DNA from: an uncultured Lachnospiraceae bacterium
Lineage (GTDB): Bacteria > Bacillota > Clostridia > Lachnospirales > Lachnospiraceae
Reading direction: 5' to 3'
Assembly (NCBI GenBank): GCA_910579685.1
Contig: CAJTVN010000023.1
Location: 1-62,662 of the forward strand
Length of the DNA: 62,662 nt
Shown here: in pieces, positions 43,949 to 52,525 of the stretch
How the letters are laid out: every line of letters begins with the position of its first letter
Position numbering within the stretch: the first letter of the stretch is position 1
Program-made: the position numbers and the translations under genes
The notes under the pieces: generated by a model
The model's database searches: none
What the model saw: the letters and a program-made list of their open reading frames with translations, nothing else
Told to the model about the DNA's origin: nothing

Positions 43949-44328
43949 TGTATCTGTTGGACACAAACGCTTTGCTATTCTTTTTATATGATAGTGAAAA
44001 ATTTTCAAAAAGAGCATCAGAGGTAATTTACCATAATGATGAAAAAATCTGTGTAAGCATTGTTTCCCTGTGGGAAATTGCAATTAAGTCAAGTATTGGG
44101 AAACTGGAAATTAAAAGTTCAATTTCTAAAATTGCAGAAACGTGTGAAAAAGAGCAATTTGATATTCTTTCTATAAAACCGTTTCACCTTGACGAAATCG
44201 GACGACTTCCCATGATTCATGGAGACCCATTTGACCGATTGATTATTTCACAGGCTATTGTAAAAAATCTGATAATTATTACAAAAGACGGAACAATACC
44301 GTTATATAATGTTAAGGTTCTGTGGTAA
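43948..44328 (+). CDS. PIN-domain ribonuclease toxin (VapC-like)
   Basis: A 126-aa PIN nuclease. The acidic triad and companions are visible: Asp5 in MYLLDTNALL, Glu43 in SLWEIAIK, and Asp93/Asp96 in IHGDPFDRLII. It is the type II toxin partner of the preceding gene and is expected to cleave RNA when free of antitoxin. It is of normal length, intact and AT-rich like its neighbour. Confidence 0.88.
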   Translation: MYLLDTNALLFFLYDSEKFSKRASEVIYHNDEKICVSIVSLWEIAIKSSIGKLEIKSSISKIAETCEKEQFDILSIKPFHLDEIGRLPMIHGDPFDRLIISQAIVKNLIIITKDGTIPLYNVKVLW

Positions 44329-44611
44329 GCTGAAACGATATAGAGGTATTCATTTTCCAGGACGTCCGAGGATTGATTTTAGGGATTGGGATATTTAAAT
44401 GACCAACCAAAAGAGATTAAAACCGATATACGGATGACTGGGAGGCCCAGGGAATGGGATATGGGGATTGATTCATGGTGTACCGATTCAGAAAAGAAAT
44501 ATTTTTTCTGATTTTATTGACAATTTTCATAACATTTGATTCAATTAGATGAATATAAAAAGTTGAGAGAAAATTTATCAATTTGACTGTGTGATAGTCG
44601 CAAGTGCTTAG

Positions 44612-44655
44612 AGAAGCAAAAGTTTACCTAGCGGGGTAAGTATGCTTCTTTTTTT
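44612..44655 (+). terminator. Terminator in the accessory island
   Basis: AGAAGCA/TGCTTCT with inner TTACC/GGTAA, then seven T. It lies in a gene-free stretch (44329-44687) 284 nt past the PIN gene, so it ends the toxin-antitoxin transcript or an unseen small RNA. Nothing else is evident in that stretch. Confidence 0.8.
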
Positions 44656-44687
44656 GTTGTCTGAAAATATACTATCAAAATTATAAG

Positions 44688-45098
44688 ATGAAAGAACGTG
44701 ATACTATCACAAAAGAACGAAAAACGAGAATGGTAAAGGATAAGGCCAAACAAGGTACAGACGGTTATACATTTGAAGTTAGTTTTCAAGGAGATTTAAA
44801 GAATTTGCCAAAACAGCCTTTAATCAATGAACAAGGAAAAAGGTATGGTTCAGTTGAGGTCAAGGACAAAAAAGCTACTGTTGCATTAGTATTACCACAG
44901 TTTGTCAGAGATAATAATGTACAACCTTTTACAATTAAAGATTCTATCTATTTAGAAATCATAAATTGTGATTGTGAAAAACAGCTGAAACAGCTTCTAG
45001 GGGGTGAATTACATAGCAAAGTAAAATCTATTGAATGTAACATTACACAGAGAGTCAGCGGAGAAACTACCCAATCAGATTGTTGTTTTTCAGATTAA
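44688..45098 (+). CDS. Unrecognised protein in AT-rich island
   Basis: A 136-aa frame, Lys-rich, with a plausible beta-rich middle (YTFEVSFQGDLKNLPKQPLI, YGSVEVKDKKATVALVLPQF) and a Cys-containing end (IINCDCEKQLKQLLGGELHS … QSDCCFSD). No good ribosome site is seen for ATG 44688 or ATG 44730. After the stop a different frame continues with protein-like sequence (RFADYFLQKGTPYKFSVTLL, ENSSAHYQERKIPL), so the gene may be frameshifted. I do not recognise a family; phage or plasmid origin is possible. Confidence 0.45.
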   Translation: MKERDTITKERKTRMVKDKAKQGTDGYTFEVSFQGDLKNLPKQPLINEQGKRYGSVEVKDKKATVALVLPQFVRDNNVQPFTIKDSIYLEIINCDCEKQLKQLLGGELHSKVKSIECNITQRVSGETTQSDCCFSD

Positions 45099-45198
45099 AG
45101 GGGCATCCGATTTGCAGATTATTTTCTACAAAAAGGAACTCCTTATAAATTTTCTGTCACATTATTAGAAAACAGTTCTGCACATTATCAGGAACGGA

Positions 45199-45235
45199 AA
45201 ATACCCCTATGCAAATTAATTGCGCAGGGGTATTT
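45199..45235 (+). terminator. Hairpin after the unrecognised ORF
   Basis: AAATACCCC (45199-45207) pairs with GGGGTATTT (45227-45235), followed by CTTTCC. Confidence 0.6.
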
Positions 45236-45276
45236 CTTTCCGGAGAGCTCAGAATGGAAGTTCTTTTCTTCCTCTG

Positions 45277-45492
45277 TCAGAGATTATGGGCCGGGGAGAG
45301 GGGGATCTGGGAGTAAGGGACGATACTGGAAGGGAGAAGTGCGTGGGTGGCATCGCAGAGGCTGCACTGCACCCTGCGGACAACCAGAGGGATCTTCCCC
45401 ATTGCCGTCTTGACATGGCGGGTATAGCCCCCATGCCCCACAAGGCAGCCGTGGCGGAAGCGTCCGCCATGGCGTGGGTAAGGGCAGGGACA
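45277..45492 (-). pseudogene. DUF6431 transposase-associated protein fragment
   Basis: The minus-strand frame reads CPCPYPRHGGRFRHGCLVGH … LVVRRVQCSLCDATHALLPS … IVPYSQIPL. This matches the zinc-ribbon DUF6431 proteins that accompany insertion sequences (CxxC, then RRVxCxxCxxTHALLP, then VPYSQ). Only this N-terminal piece is present and the frame ends shortly after, so it is a remnant. The high GC contrasts with the AT-rich DNA on both sides. A hairpin (45484-45519) followed by TCTTTTTC on the plus strand overlaps its edge. Confidence 0.6.
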
Positions 45493-45554
45493 CAAACTTT
45501 GGTCGGTGTGGGTCCCTGCTCTTTTTCTGCGTAACAGATAGAATGATAACACAA

Positions 45555-45614
45555 AAGGTATGGAGATAAAATAATCTGACGGAAAATATATCAGATTAAA
45601 ATATCCCATACCTT
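45555..45614. repeat. Nested inverted repeat beside the DUF6431 remnant
   Basis: AAGGTATGG/CCATACCTT (45555-45563, 45606-45614) encloses AATCTGA/TCAGATT (45573-45579, 45591-45597). A third palindrome ATACCCTCA/TGAGGGTAT lies at 45688-45715. These may be mobile-element ends or a terminator region for the ABC genes. Confidence 0.5.
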
Positions 45615-45744
45615 ATTTAATTTGGAGAAAAACTGGGGATTTTGGTTCAGATAAACTAACAAATAACAATTTATTCATATCCTTACCATACCCTCAATGT
45701 ATACACTGAGGGTATCAAATCCGCATGCCCCCGTCAAGTAAAAA

Positions 45745-47580
45745 TCACGTGTAATACTGCGCCTGGGCGTGCCAGAGCTGATAATACATGCCGTCTTTTG
45801 CCAAAACCAGCTCGTCGTGACCGCCCTTCTGCACCAGCCTTCCCTTATCAAACACGACGACGGTGTCGCAGAACCTACAGGATGAGAGCCGGTGGCTGAT
45901 GTAAACGGCCGTCCTGTCCCCCGCAATCTCGTTGAATCTGGAATACACCTCGTATTCCGCAACCGGATCCAGGGCGGCGGTTGGCTCGTCCAGGATCACA
46001 AACGGCGCATCCTTGTAGAGCGCCCTGGCAAGAGCGGCTTTCTGCGCCTCGCCGCCGGAAATCTCCACACCGTTTTCCCCGAAGTCCCTGTAAAGACAGG
46101 TATCAAGCCCCTCGGGCATTTCTTCAAGGCGCTCGCCCAGCCCCGCCTTTATCAGGCACTCCTTTGCCCGCTCTTTATCATACGTAACGCCTGCGGCCAC
46201 GTTCTGTCCGAGGGAAAAGGAAAACAGCTTGAAATCCTGGAACACCACCGAAAAGAGGGCGATATACTCGTCATAATCATATTTGCTAATTTCCACTCCA
46301 TTGAGCAGAATCTCTCCCTGCGTGGGATCATACAGACGGCAGAGAAGCTTGATCAAAGTGGTCTTTCCGCTTCCGTTCCTTCCCACCACCGCCAGCTTTT
46401 CCCCGATTCGGAATTTCAGGTTCACATGGCTCAGAGCGTCCCGGTCCGTGCCCGGATAGCGGAAGGACACGTCCCGAAACTCAATGTCGTATTCGTTATC
46501 GTCTCTCTTTTCCACGGTCAGGGATCCCTGATACCTGCGGTTTGGAAGGTCCAGATAGGCAAACAGCTTCTGCAAGTGCTGACAATAGACCTGATTGTCC
46601 GAAAGCAGATACATGAATTCCTGTACTCCTTCCCCTAACCTGGAAAGGGCCGCCACATACTGCACAATACTGCCCACCCCGAATGCGCCGAAAAACGCCT
46701 TTACCGCCACGAAAAGATAGCATACACCGTTTGCCAGTCCGATTACCACGCTGGCAGCGCCCGGAAACAGGGCCATCCAAAAGTTGTCCCCCTGATTCTC
46801 TTGTCCCTGCCGGATCAGCTTATCCAGCTCTCTTTCTGCCAGGACGCTCTGATCATAGATCCGCACATCCTTGGCCCTTTCGGGATTCATGTACAGCTCT
46901 CTTCCGAAAAATCCAAAGGTGCGGTTGAACCAGACCGTACCCTTGCACCACCTCATAAAAATCTCGTTTTCCTTTACCGTAGCCCTGGAATTGCAAATGC
47001 CTCCCGCCAGAATGCAGAGCACGACCACAGCCGCCCAAAGGGGATTGTCCACAGCGGCATTTTCCGATCTGCTGACAAAAAGCGGGCCTGCCAGAAAAAG
47101 GGCCGCCGTCAGATTGACGCCCACCCGGACCAGAACCGCCGTCCCCCAGACAAGCTGTGCCAGGCCGTTGCCAAACATATACAGGTTTTCCTCCGCCTCC
47201 TGCCTCTGATGCTGGATCTTCGCATTTTCCAGGTCGTCAAAATCCAAAGACATCTGTTTGTCGGAAAAGATCCTTCCAAACCAGCACCACATCAGCGCTT
47301 CCTTCTCATCGCCCACCCGCTTAAGGAGCCCTTTGCAGGCCGCACACAGAAAGTTGATCAGAACAATACCACACACCAAAACTGCCAGGGCCTCTATTCT
47401 CTTTTCCACCATAATCTCATCAAGAATCCTTGCGGAAAACCAGACGGAAACAAAAGGCTGCAGAGAGCTTATGAGCTCATAAACCGCTTTGTCCCGCACC
47501 AGACCGGGACAATATCTCTTCAGCATTCCAAATCCCCGCACAGTTATGGCAAAGCGTTCCCGCATCGATAGTCTGCTCAT
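45745..47580 (-). CDS. ABC exporter half-transporter (fused permease and ATPase), second
   Basis: A 611-aa protein. The membrane domain (about 1-340) has about six helices. The ATPase domain has Walker A VVGRNGSGKTTLIKL, Q-loop VVFQDFKLF, signature VEISGGEAQKAALARAL and Walker B PFVILDEPTAALDP with the H-switch ISHRLSS. It probably pairs with the upstream half-transporter as a heterodimer for export of a peptide or lipid. Its start overlaps the upstream stop (ATGA). Confidence 0.9.
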   Translation of the reverse strand: MSRLSMRERFAITVRGFGMLKRYCPGLVRDKAVYELISSLQPFVSVWFSARILDEIMVEKRIEALAVLVCGIVLINFLCAACKGLLKRVGDEKEALMWCWFGRIFSDKQMSLDFDDLENAKIQHQRQEAEENLYMFGNGLAQLVWGTAVLVRVGVNLTAALFLAGPLFVSRSENAAVDNPLWAAVVVLCILAGGICNSRATVKENEIFMRWCKGTVWFNRTFGFFGRELYMNPERAKDVRIYDQSVLAERELDKLIRQGQENQGDNFWMALFPGAASVVIGLANGVCYLFVAVKAFFGAFGVGSIVQYVAALSRLGEGVQEFMYLLSDNQVYCQHLQKLFAYLDLPNRRYQGSLTVEKRDDNEYDIEFRDVSFRYPGTDRDALSHVNLKFRIGEKLAVVGRNGSGKTTLIKLLCRLYDPTQGEILLNGVEISKYDYDEYIALFSVVFQDFKLFSFSLGQNVAAGVTYDKERAKECLIKAGLGERLEEMPEGLDTCLYRDFGENGVEISGGEAQKAALARALYKDAPFVILDEPTAALDPVAEYEVYSRFNEIAGDRTAVYISHRLSSCRFCDTVVVFDKGRLVQKGGHDELVLAKDGMYYQLWHAQAQYYT

Positions 47581-49421
47581 TCTTCCGCCTCCTTACCCGC
47601 TCTTTTCTCCCGGTAATATTTTGCCTGCATCTCAAACAGACGATAATATTTCCCCTTCCTTTCAAGCAGCTGCTCATGAGTGCCCTCCTCGCAGATCTTG
47701 CCGTTTTCCAACAGAATAATACGGTCGCAGAAGCTGGTGCTTGCAAGCCTGTGGGAAATAAATACGGAGGTTTTTCCCCTGCTGATTTCATTGTAGTTTT
47801 CGTACAGAGCGCTCTCCGCAATGGGATCCAAGGCCGCTGTGGGTTCGTCCAGCAGCAGAACGGGAGCCTCTCTGTACAGGGCCCTTGCCAGCAAAAGCTT
47901 TTGCACCTCGCCGCCCGAAAAATCGATCCCGTCGTCATAAATTGTCTTTCCGAACTGGCTCTCCACGCCCCTCGGAAGCTCTTTTACCTTGTCCAGGATT
48001 CCTGCCGTTTCGAGGCATCTCTGAACCCGGAAATGATCGGTCTGTTCCGCCGGCATCTCGGAAACAATTTCCTCAATGGTCACGGGCAGGAGACTGAACT
48101 GTTGAAAAACTGCGGAAAAGAGCCTGTAAAACGGTATTCTGTCATACTCACGGATATCAACGCCGTCATAAAGCACCTGCCCGCCTGTGGGATCCATCAG
48201 CCCGCAGATCAGCTTCACCAGGGTCGTCTTTCCGGCGCCGTTAAGTCCCACCACCGCCAGATGCTCGCCTGGAGAAATCCTGAGATTGATACCCGATAAG
48301 GCGTCCTGCCGCACTCCCTCGTACCGGCAGCTTACGTTTTTCAGCTCAATGACCCCGGCAAGAACGTCCGCTGGAATTTCCCTTCCTCCCTCTCTTCGAA
48401 AGGCTTCCGGATATTCCAGACAGGAACGGAAATCACTGATTTTCAGGCTCAGCTGATTCAGCTGCGATATCTGGGAAAAGATAGCTCCAAGCCAGGAGGA
48501 AAACCCTGCCACCACGCCAAAATAGAGGACAAAATCCGCAGCCGAAATCTGTCCGTTCCAGACAAGCCAGAGCAGATAAACGTAGACGGCGCTCTCCCGA
48601 AGTAAGGCCAGCGCACCGTCACAGACGGCCACGCCAAACAGCCTTTCTGTCAGCCGCCGGTGCCACCCTGCGATGCCGCTCATATTATCCCGGTAAAGAT
48701 CCGAAAACCAGCGGGCCATGCCGTACAGCCGGATGTCTTTGGCAGAACGAATATCCCCGGAGGCCGCATTGATATAGTTAAGCCGCTGTTCATAGCCGAT
48801 GCGTTCCTGGCGGTTCTCCTCCATCCATTTTGTGACTCTCTGATTCAAAAGAAAGCATCCGGCCGTGGTCGCCGTAAGAAACAGAATCACCAGAAAATTC
48901 AGCCTGGAAAGAATCGTCCAGAAAACACACAGTCCCAGGGCGCTTGTAAGCAGGGTGATCAGGACGTCATAAATCATTGTAAGCGGAGCATAATTTCCGT
49001 TGCAGCACGCAAAGCCTTCCGTCAAAAGCCTGCGGAACTCGCCCTTTTCCTGATTGACATAATCGGTGGTCAGGCCCTTTAGGGCAAGGCTTCGCAGATA
49101 AAAGGAATTCATGCGGAATTTTTCCTGATAAATAAATTTGGTCATAAATTTGCCGATGCCCGACAGCAGGGCGATCCCGCCCGTGAATACACAGATAACA
49201 GCGATCAGCTCCGCAAGGCTGCCCCTGTCCGTGATCCTTTCAATCACCACCTTGGGAAGAAAGGTGGTCAGAACAGGCAGCGCCGCACTGGAAAGTATGG
49301 ATATGCCGCACCAACATAGCAGAGGAAAACAATACCTTGCCGTGCTTCCCATACAGTACCGCACATTTTGAATGATTGAATAGTGGATACCGCCGTCCGT
49401 GTTCGCATTCTCTTTTTTCAT
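47577..49421 (-). CDS. ABC exporter half-transporter (fused permease and ATPase), first
   Basis: A 614-aa protein. Six helices lie in about 25-330; the ATPase has Walker A VVGLNGAGKTTLVKL, signature IDFSGGEVQKLLLARAL and Walker B PVLLLDEPTAALDP, followed by ISHRLAS. Start 49421 (MKKENANTDGG) is preferred; the frame to 49589 crosses two leader hairpins. No peptidase C39 domain is present, so it is not a classical bacteriocin processor. The adjacent GHKL/LytTR system suggests regulated export or self-protection. Confidence 0.9.
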   Translation of the reverse strand: MKKENANTDGGIHYSIIQNVRYCMGSTARYCFPLLCWCGISILSSAALPVLTTFLPKVVIERITDRGSLAELIAVICVFTGGIALLSGIGKFMTKFIYQEKFRMNSFYLRSLALKGLTTDYVNQEKGEFRRLLTEGFACCNGNYAPLTMIYDVLITLLTSALGLCVFWTILSRLNFLVILFLTATTAGCFLLNQRVTKWMEENRQERIGYEQRLNYINAASGDIRSAKDIRLYGMARWFSDLYRDNMSGIAGWHRRLTERLFGVAVCDGALALLRESAVYVYLLWLVWNGQISAADFVLYFGVVAGFSSWLGAIFSQISQLNQLSLKISDFRSCLEYPEAFRREGGREIPADVLAGVIELKNVSCRYEGVRQDALSGINLRISPGEHLAVVGLNGAGKTTLVKLICGLMDPTGGQVLYDGVDIREYDRIPFYRLFSAVFQQFSLLPVTIEEIVSEMPAEQTDHFRVQRCLETAGILDKVKELPRGVESQFGKTIYDDGIDFSGGEVQKLLLARALYREAPVLLLDEPTAALDPIAESALYENYNEISRGKTSVFISHRLASTSFCDRIILLENGKICEEGTHEQLLERKGKYYRLFEMQAKYYREKRAGKEAEE

Positions 49422-49476
49422 TCCTGTCCGCTCTCCTTTTTCATTTATTTTACCACAGAAAACGGCCCAAATAAAA

Positions 49477-49581
49477 ATTCGTGCACCAACCGTATCTGTC
49501 AGTACACGAATCGCATTTTCCATCTGCAGGTATTGCCTTGCGGGCCGGCAGGCGCCGATCCGCAAGACAACACCGCAGATG
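49477..49581 (-). terminator. Two tandem hairpins between the GHKL kinase and ABC genes
   Basis: A long stem of about 22 bp with G-T pairs (49521-49542 with 49560-49581) is followed on the minus strand by a second stem, ATTCGTGTAC/GTGCACGAAT (49511-49477), and then TTTTTATTT. The second is a good terminator. Both together lie in the ABC leader and could act as an attenuator. Confidence 0.65.
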
Positions 49582-49585
49582 ACAA

Positions 49586-50257
49586 TCATTCTACAGCGGG
49601 AACCAAAAACTCAGAGCTGAATGCGCCGTCCTCGCTGTTGAACTTGCACCAGCCCCCATGTTCCTCCAGGATTGCCTGCGCCCGGCGCAGCCCAAAGCCA
49701 TGGAGCCCTTCCTTGCGGGACGAAAACAGGGAGCCTCTCTTCCTGCGCTTCTCCCCTGCGGAATTCAGCATGGAGAAATACAGCATTTTCCCCTTCATGG
49801 TCATATAGATGCGGATGAAACGCCCATCCGATACCTCCCTGCAGGCCTCGATCGCATTATCCAGCAGATTCCCCGCTAGGATACTCAGCTCCACATCCGA
49901 AAACGTCAGTGTATCCGGGACACAGGCCCTGACCGAGACCTCAATCCCCTCTGCCCTGGCCTGAGCTGTCTTTGCAGACAGAATCGCATCAAGGGATACG
50001 TTCCCCGTCCGCAGCAAGGTGTCCACAGTCCGCAGCTCGCGGTCAAGCGCCTCAATATAGGCAAGCGCCCGGTCCACCTCTCCGGTTTCCAGCTGTCCCT
50101 TCAGAGTCTGCAAATGGTGGTGAAAATCATGCTTGTACCCCCGCATTTTCATATAGATTGTGCGCACCTCCTTAAGGTGGCGCTCCGACTGCTCGGTGTG
50201 ATATTCCACAAGTTTTAAATACGTTTTCTTTCTCATTTCGAATTTTCTCTCAGCCAT
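49586..50257 (-). CDS. GHKL-type histidine kinase lacking a membrane sensor domain
   Basis: A 223-aa protein resembling only the cytoplasmic half of AgrC/VirS-type kinases. Its parts are a coiled-coil-like start, the phospho-acceptor region MRGYKHDFHHHLQTLKG, an N-box ILAGNLLDNAIEAC and a G-box LHGFGLRRAQAILEEHGG. AgrC-like kinases normally carry about six N-terminal membrane helices, absent here. The ATG at 50257 overlaps the LytTR stop by 8 nt without an obvious ribosome site, so translation is coupled. It may sense a cytosolic signal or dock on a membrane partner such as the ABC pair. Truncation is not evident, since the overlap is clean. Confidence 0.82.
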   Translation of the reverse strand: MAERKFEMRKKTYLKLVEYHTEQSERHLKEVRTIYMKMRGYKHDFHHHLQTLKGQLETGEVDRALAYIEALDRELRTVDTLLRTGNVSLDAILSAKTAQARAEGIEVSVRACVPDTLTFSDVELSILAGNLLDNAIEACREVSDGRFIRIYMTMKGKMLYFSMLNSAGEKRRKRGSLFSSRKEGLHGFGLRRAQAILEEHGGWCKFNSEDGAFSSEFLVPAVE

Positions 50258-51008
50258 GCTCGATAAACGCACGGTTTATCCCGTCATATTTTCCCCTCGC
50301 CAGCGGAACCTCAGCCCCGTTGTCCAGAAGCACGGATGTGCGTGAAATCCTTACCACGTGTCTTAAGGACACCAGATAAGAGCGGTGGGTGCGGTAAAAA
50401 GCCCCGCTGCTGAGCCTTTGTGCAAAGGACGATATATTTTCCTTGATTTTATAGGCAGGGTTCCCGGAATAAATGTCATTCTTTTCGCCGCCCTTTTCCA
50501 CCGGTTCCATTCCCCGCTTTGCATAAATGACAATATAATGAAGGAACGCCTCGACGTACAGAATATCGGCTTCGAAGAGCCGGATGATTTCCCCTTCGCA
50601 GGCGACTGTCAGGGATGCGGGCTCTTCGGCCAGCCTGCGGGCCGCCTTGGAGAGCACCTCCATCAGCTTGTCCTGCGCAACCGGCTTGACAAGGTAATGC
50701 AGGGCGTCTACCTCATAGCCCTCCCCGGAAAACTCGAAATGCGAGGTAACAAAGATAATCTCCACACGGTCGTTTTCCCTGCGGATCTTTTTGGCAAGCT
50801 CGATTCCCGACATTCCCCTCATTTCCACATCCAGAAGCAGGATATGGTAATCCTTCTCTTCCTCATACTGAAACAGAAATTCCTCCGCACAGGGAAATGT
50901 CCGGACTGCCGCCAAGGCCTTCTCCTTTTGCAACCATCTGTTTACGGTCAGGGCCATAGCCTGCGCATCCTTTTCCATGTCGTCACAGATTGCTATTTTA
51001 TATTTCAT
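50250..51008 (-). CDS. LytTR-family response regulator
   Basis: A 252-aa AgrA/VirR-type regulator. The receiver domain has IAICDDMEKDAQ and the phospho-acceptor Asp in ILLLDVEMRGMSG; the conserved Lys is in HYLVKPVAQDKL. The LytTR DNA-binding domain (about 140-248) has YVEAFLHYIVIYAKRG, FAQRLSSGAFYRTHRSYLVS and NGAEVPLARGKYDGI. RBS GGAGAAGGG lies inside rlmD, whose end it overlaps by 11 nt. Likely targets are the downstream ABC genes. Confidence 0.93.
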   Translation of the reverse strand: MKYKIAICDDMEKDAQAMALTVNRWLQKEKALAAVRTFPCAEEFLFQYEEEKDYHILLLDVEMRGMSGIELAKKIRRENDRVEIIFVTSHFEFSGEGYEVDALHYLVKPVAQDKLMEVLSKAARRLAEEPASLTVACEGEIIRLFEADILYVEAFLHYIVIYAKRGMEPVEKGGEKNDIYSGNPAYKIKENISSFAQRLSSGAFYRTHRSYLVSLRHVVRISRTSVLLDNGAEVPLARGKYDGINRAFIEHG

Positions 51009-52407
51009 GCCCTTCTCCTGCAGGTTTGCCCAACAAACAAACCGTCTCTATCCCCGAGGTCCACGGGAACTGATCCACAGCCACTGCCCGCTCCACCACA
51101 TAGCCGTTCGCCAGAAAAACTTCGAGATCCCGTACCAGGCTTGTGGGCTTACAGGAAATATAGAGCATTCGGCCGATCCCGTAATCCAGGATTTTTTTCA
51201 GCGCCTTTGGATGAACGCCGTCCCTGGGCGGATCCAGAATAATCAGATCCGGCTTCTCATCTATGGTATCAAGAACCCTGAGCACATCCCCGGCGATAAA
51301 TTCACAGTTGGTAAGGCCGTTTAAACGGGCGTTCTCCCTGGCAGCCTCCACCGCCTCTTCCACAATTTCCACCCCGATCACCTTCCCGGCCGCAGGAGCC
51401 ACCAGCTGGGCTATGGTGCCGGTTCCGCTGTAGAGGTCGAACACCACCTTGTCCGGCTTTCCATCTGCCTGCGCCGTGCCAAGATCGCCTATGTACTGCC
51501 TCGCCGTCTCGTACAGGACCTCGGCCCCCAGAGAATTTGTCTGGAAAAAGGAAAAAGCGGAAACTTTAAATTTCAGGCCCAGCAGCTCCTCGATAAAGGA
51601 ATCCTGTCCATAGAGAATTTCCGTCCGGTCGCTTTGCACCACATCCGCAATGGAATCGTTAATCACATGAAGGATTCCCGCATACCGCCCCTTAAGCTTT
51701 AGGGAAAGAAGCGCCTGCTGCCACGAAGAAAGGTCCTGCTCCTGCTGGGAAGTCGTCACAAGCGCAACCAGGATCTCCCCGGTTTTCGCCGCTTTTCTCA
51801 CCAGCAGATGGCGCAGATATCCCGTGTGGCGGAGTCTGTGGAAAAAGGGGATGTGCTCCCGCTCAAAATATTGCCTCGTGCAGGCGAGAATCGCCCGGTA
51901 ATCCTCATCCACGATCCGGCATCCGTCCACGGTGACAATGTCATAGAAGCTTCCCCTTTTGTGCATTCCAAGGGCCAGGGGGCCGTCCTTGACTTCATCC
52001 CCAAAGGAAAATTCCATCTTGTTCCTGTATTCGTACCGGGCAGGGCTTGCCTTGATTCCCTCAAAATGCCAGGGTGCGCCCTGTCCGTCCAGCACCCCCT
52101 CGAGAAGCCGCCTGATCTGGCCTTCCTTGATCCCGAGCTGCTCCTCATAGGGCAGGGAAATATATACGCAGCCCCCGCACAGCCCAAAATGAGGGCAGGG
52201 GCTTTCCCGCTCAAGGCAAGAGCTTTCCGCAATCTCCAGCAGCCTCCCTTCCGCCTTTCCCTTCCGCACCCTGTTCACGCACGCCTTCACCTTCTGTCCG
52301 GGGAGTGCGTTTTTCACCACGCAGATCCCGTCCTGCATCGAAACAATTCCTTTGTTTGGAAAATCAATTCTCTCCACCGTTCCCTCTATAATCTGCCCTT
52401 TTTTCAT
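50998..52407 (-). CDS. 23S rRNA (uracil-C5)-methyltransferase, RlmD/RumA family
   Basis: A 469-aa enzyme. TRAM domain (1-58), four Fe-S cysteines at 64, 71, 77 and 80 (SSCLERESPCPHFGLCGGC), the SAM motif VFDLYSGTGTIAQL, LIILDPPRDGVHP, and the catalytic Cys in LYISCKPTSLVRDL. It makes 5-methyluridine in rRNA; which position cannot be told from sequence (RlmD or RlmCD type). It lies upstream of and overlaps the LytTR gene. Confidence 0.93.
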   Translation of the reverse strand: MKKGQIIEGTVERIDFPNKGIVSMQDGICVVKNALPGQKVKACVNRVRKGKAEGRLLEIAESSCLERESPCPHFGLCGGCVYISLPYEEQLGIKEGQIRRLLEGVLDGQGAPWHFEGIKASPARYEYRNKMEFSFGDEVKDGPLALGMHKRGSFYDIVTVDGCRIVDEDYRAILACTRQYFEREHIPFFHRLRHTGYLRHLLVRKAAKTGEILVALVTTSQQEQDLSSWQQALLSLKLKGRYAGILHVINDSIADVVQSDRTEILYGQDSFIEELLGLKFKVSAFSFFQTNSLGAEVLYETARQYIGDLGTAQADGKPDKVVFDLYSGTGTIAQLVAPAAGKVIGVEIVEEAVEAARENARLNGLTNCEFIAGDVLRVLDTIDEKPDLIILDPPRDGVHPKALKKILDYGIGRMLYISCKPTSLVRDLEVFLANGYVVERAVAVDQFPWTSGIETVCLLGKPAGEGHEI

Positions 52408-52453
52408 AGGATTCCTATTCCTCCGCCCTTATCCTGTTTTTCGCATAGAAAAC

Positions 52454-52480
52454 AGGATGTACAAGTTTCCTGCACATCCT
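52454..52480 (-). terminator. Terminator of the acidic membrane protein gene
   Basis: AGGATGT/ACATCCT stem followed on the minus strand by GTTTTCT. Adjacent ATCCTGTTTT/AAAACAGGAT arms (overlapping, 52431-52458) could form an alternative hairpin. Confidence 0.6.
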
Positions 52481-52525
52481 GAAATTTACTTCTATGCATA
52501 AGAATCTGATACCGCACGCTCTGGG

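Noticed and set aside
45484..45533. Small structured RNA such as SRP or 6S RNA in the GC-rich block
   Set aside because: The stem and T-run look like a terminator, and the block is better explained by the DUF6431 coding remnant on the other strand.
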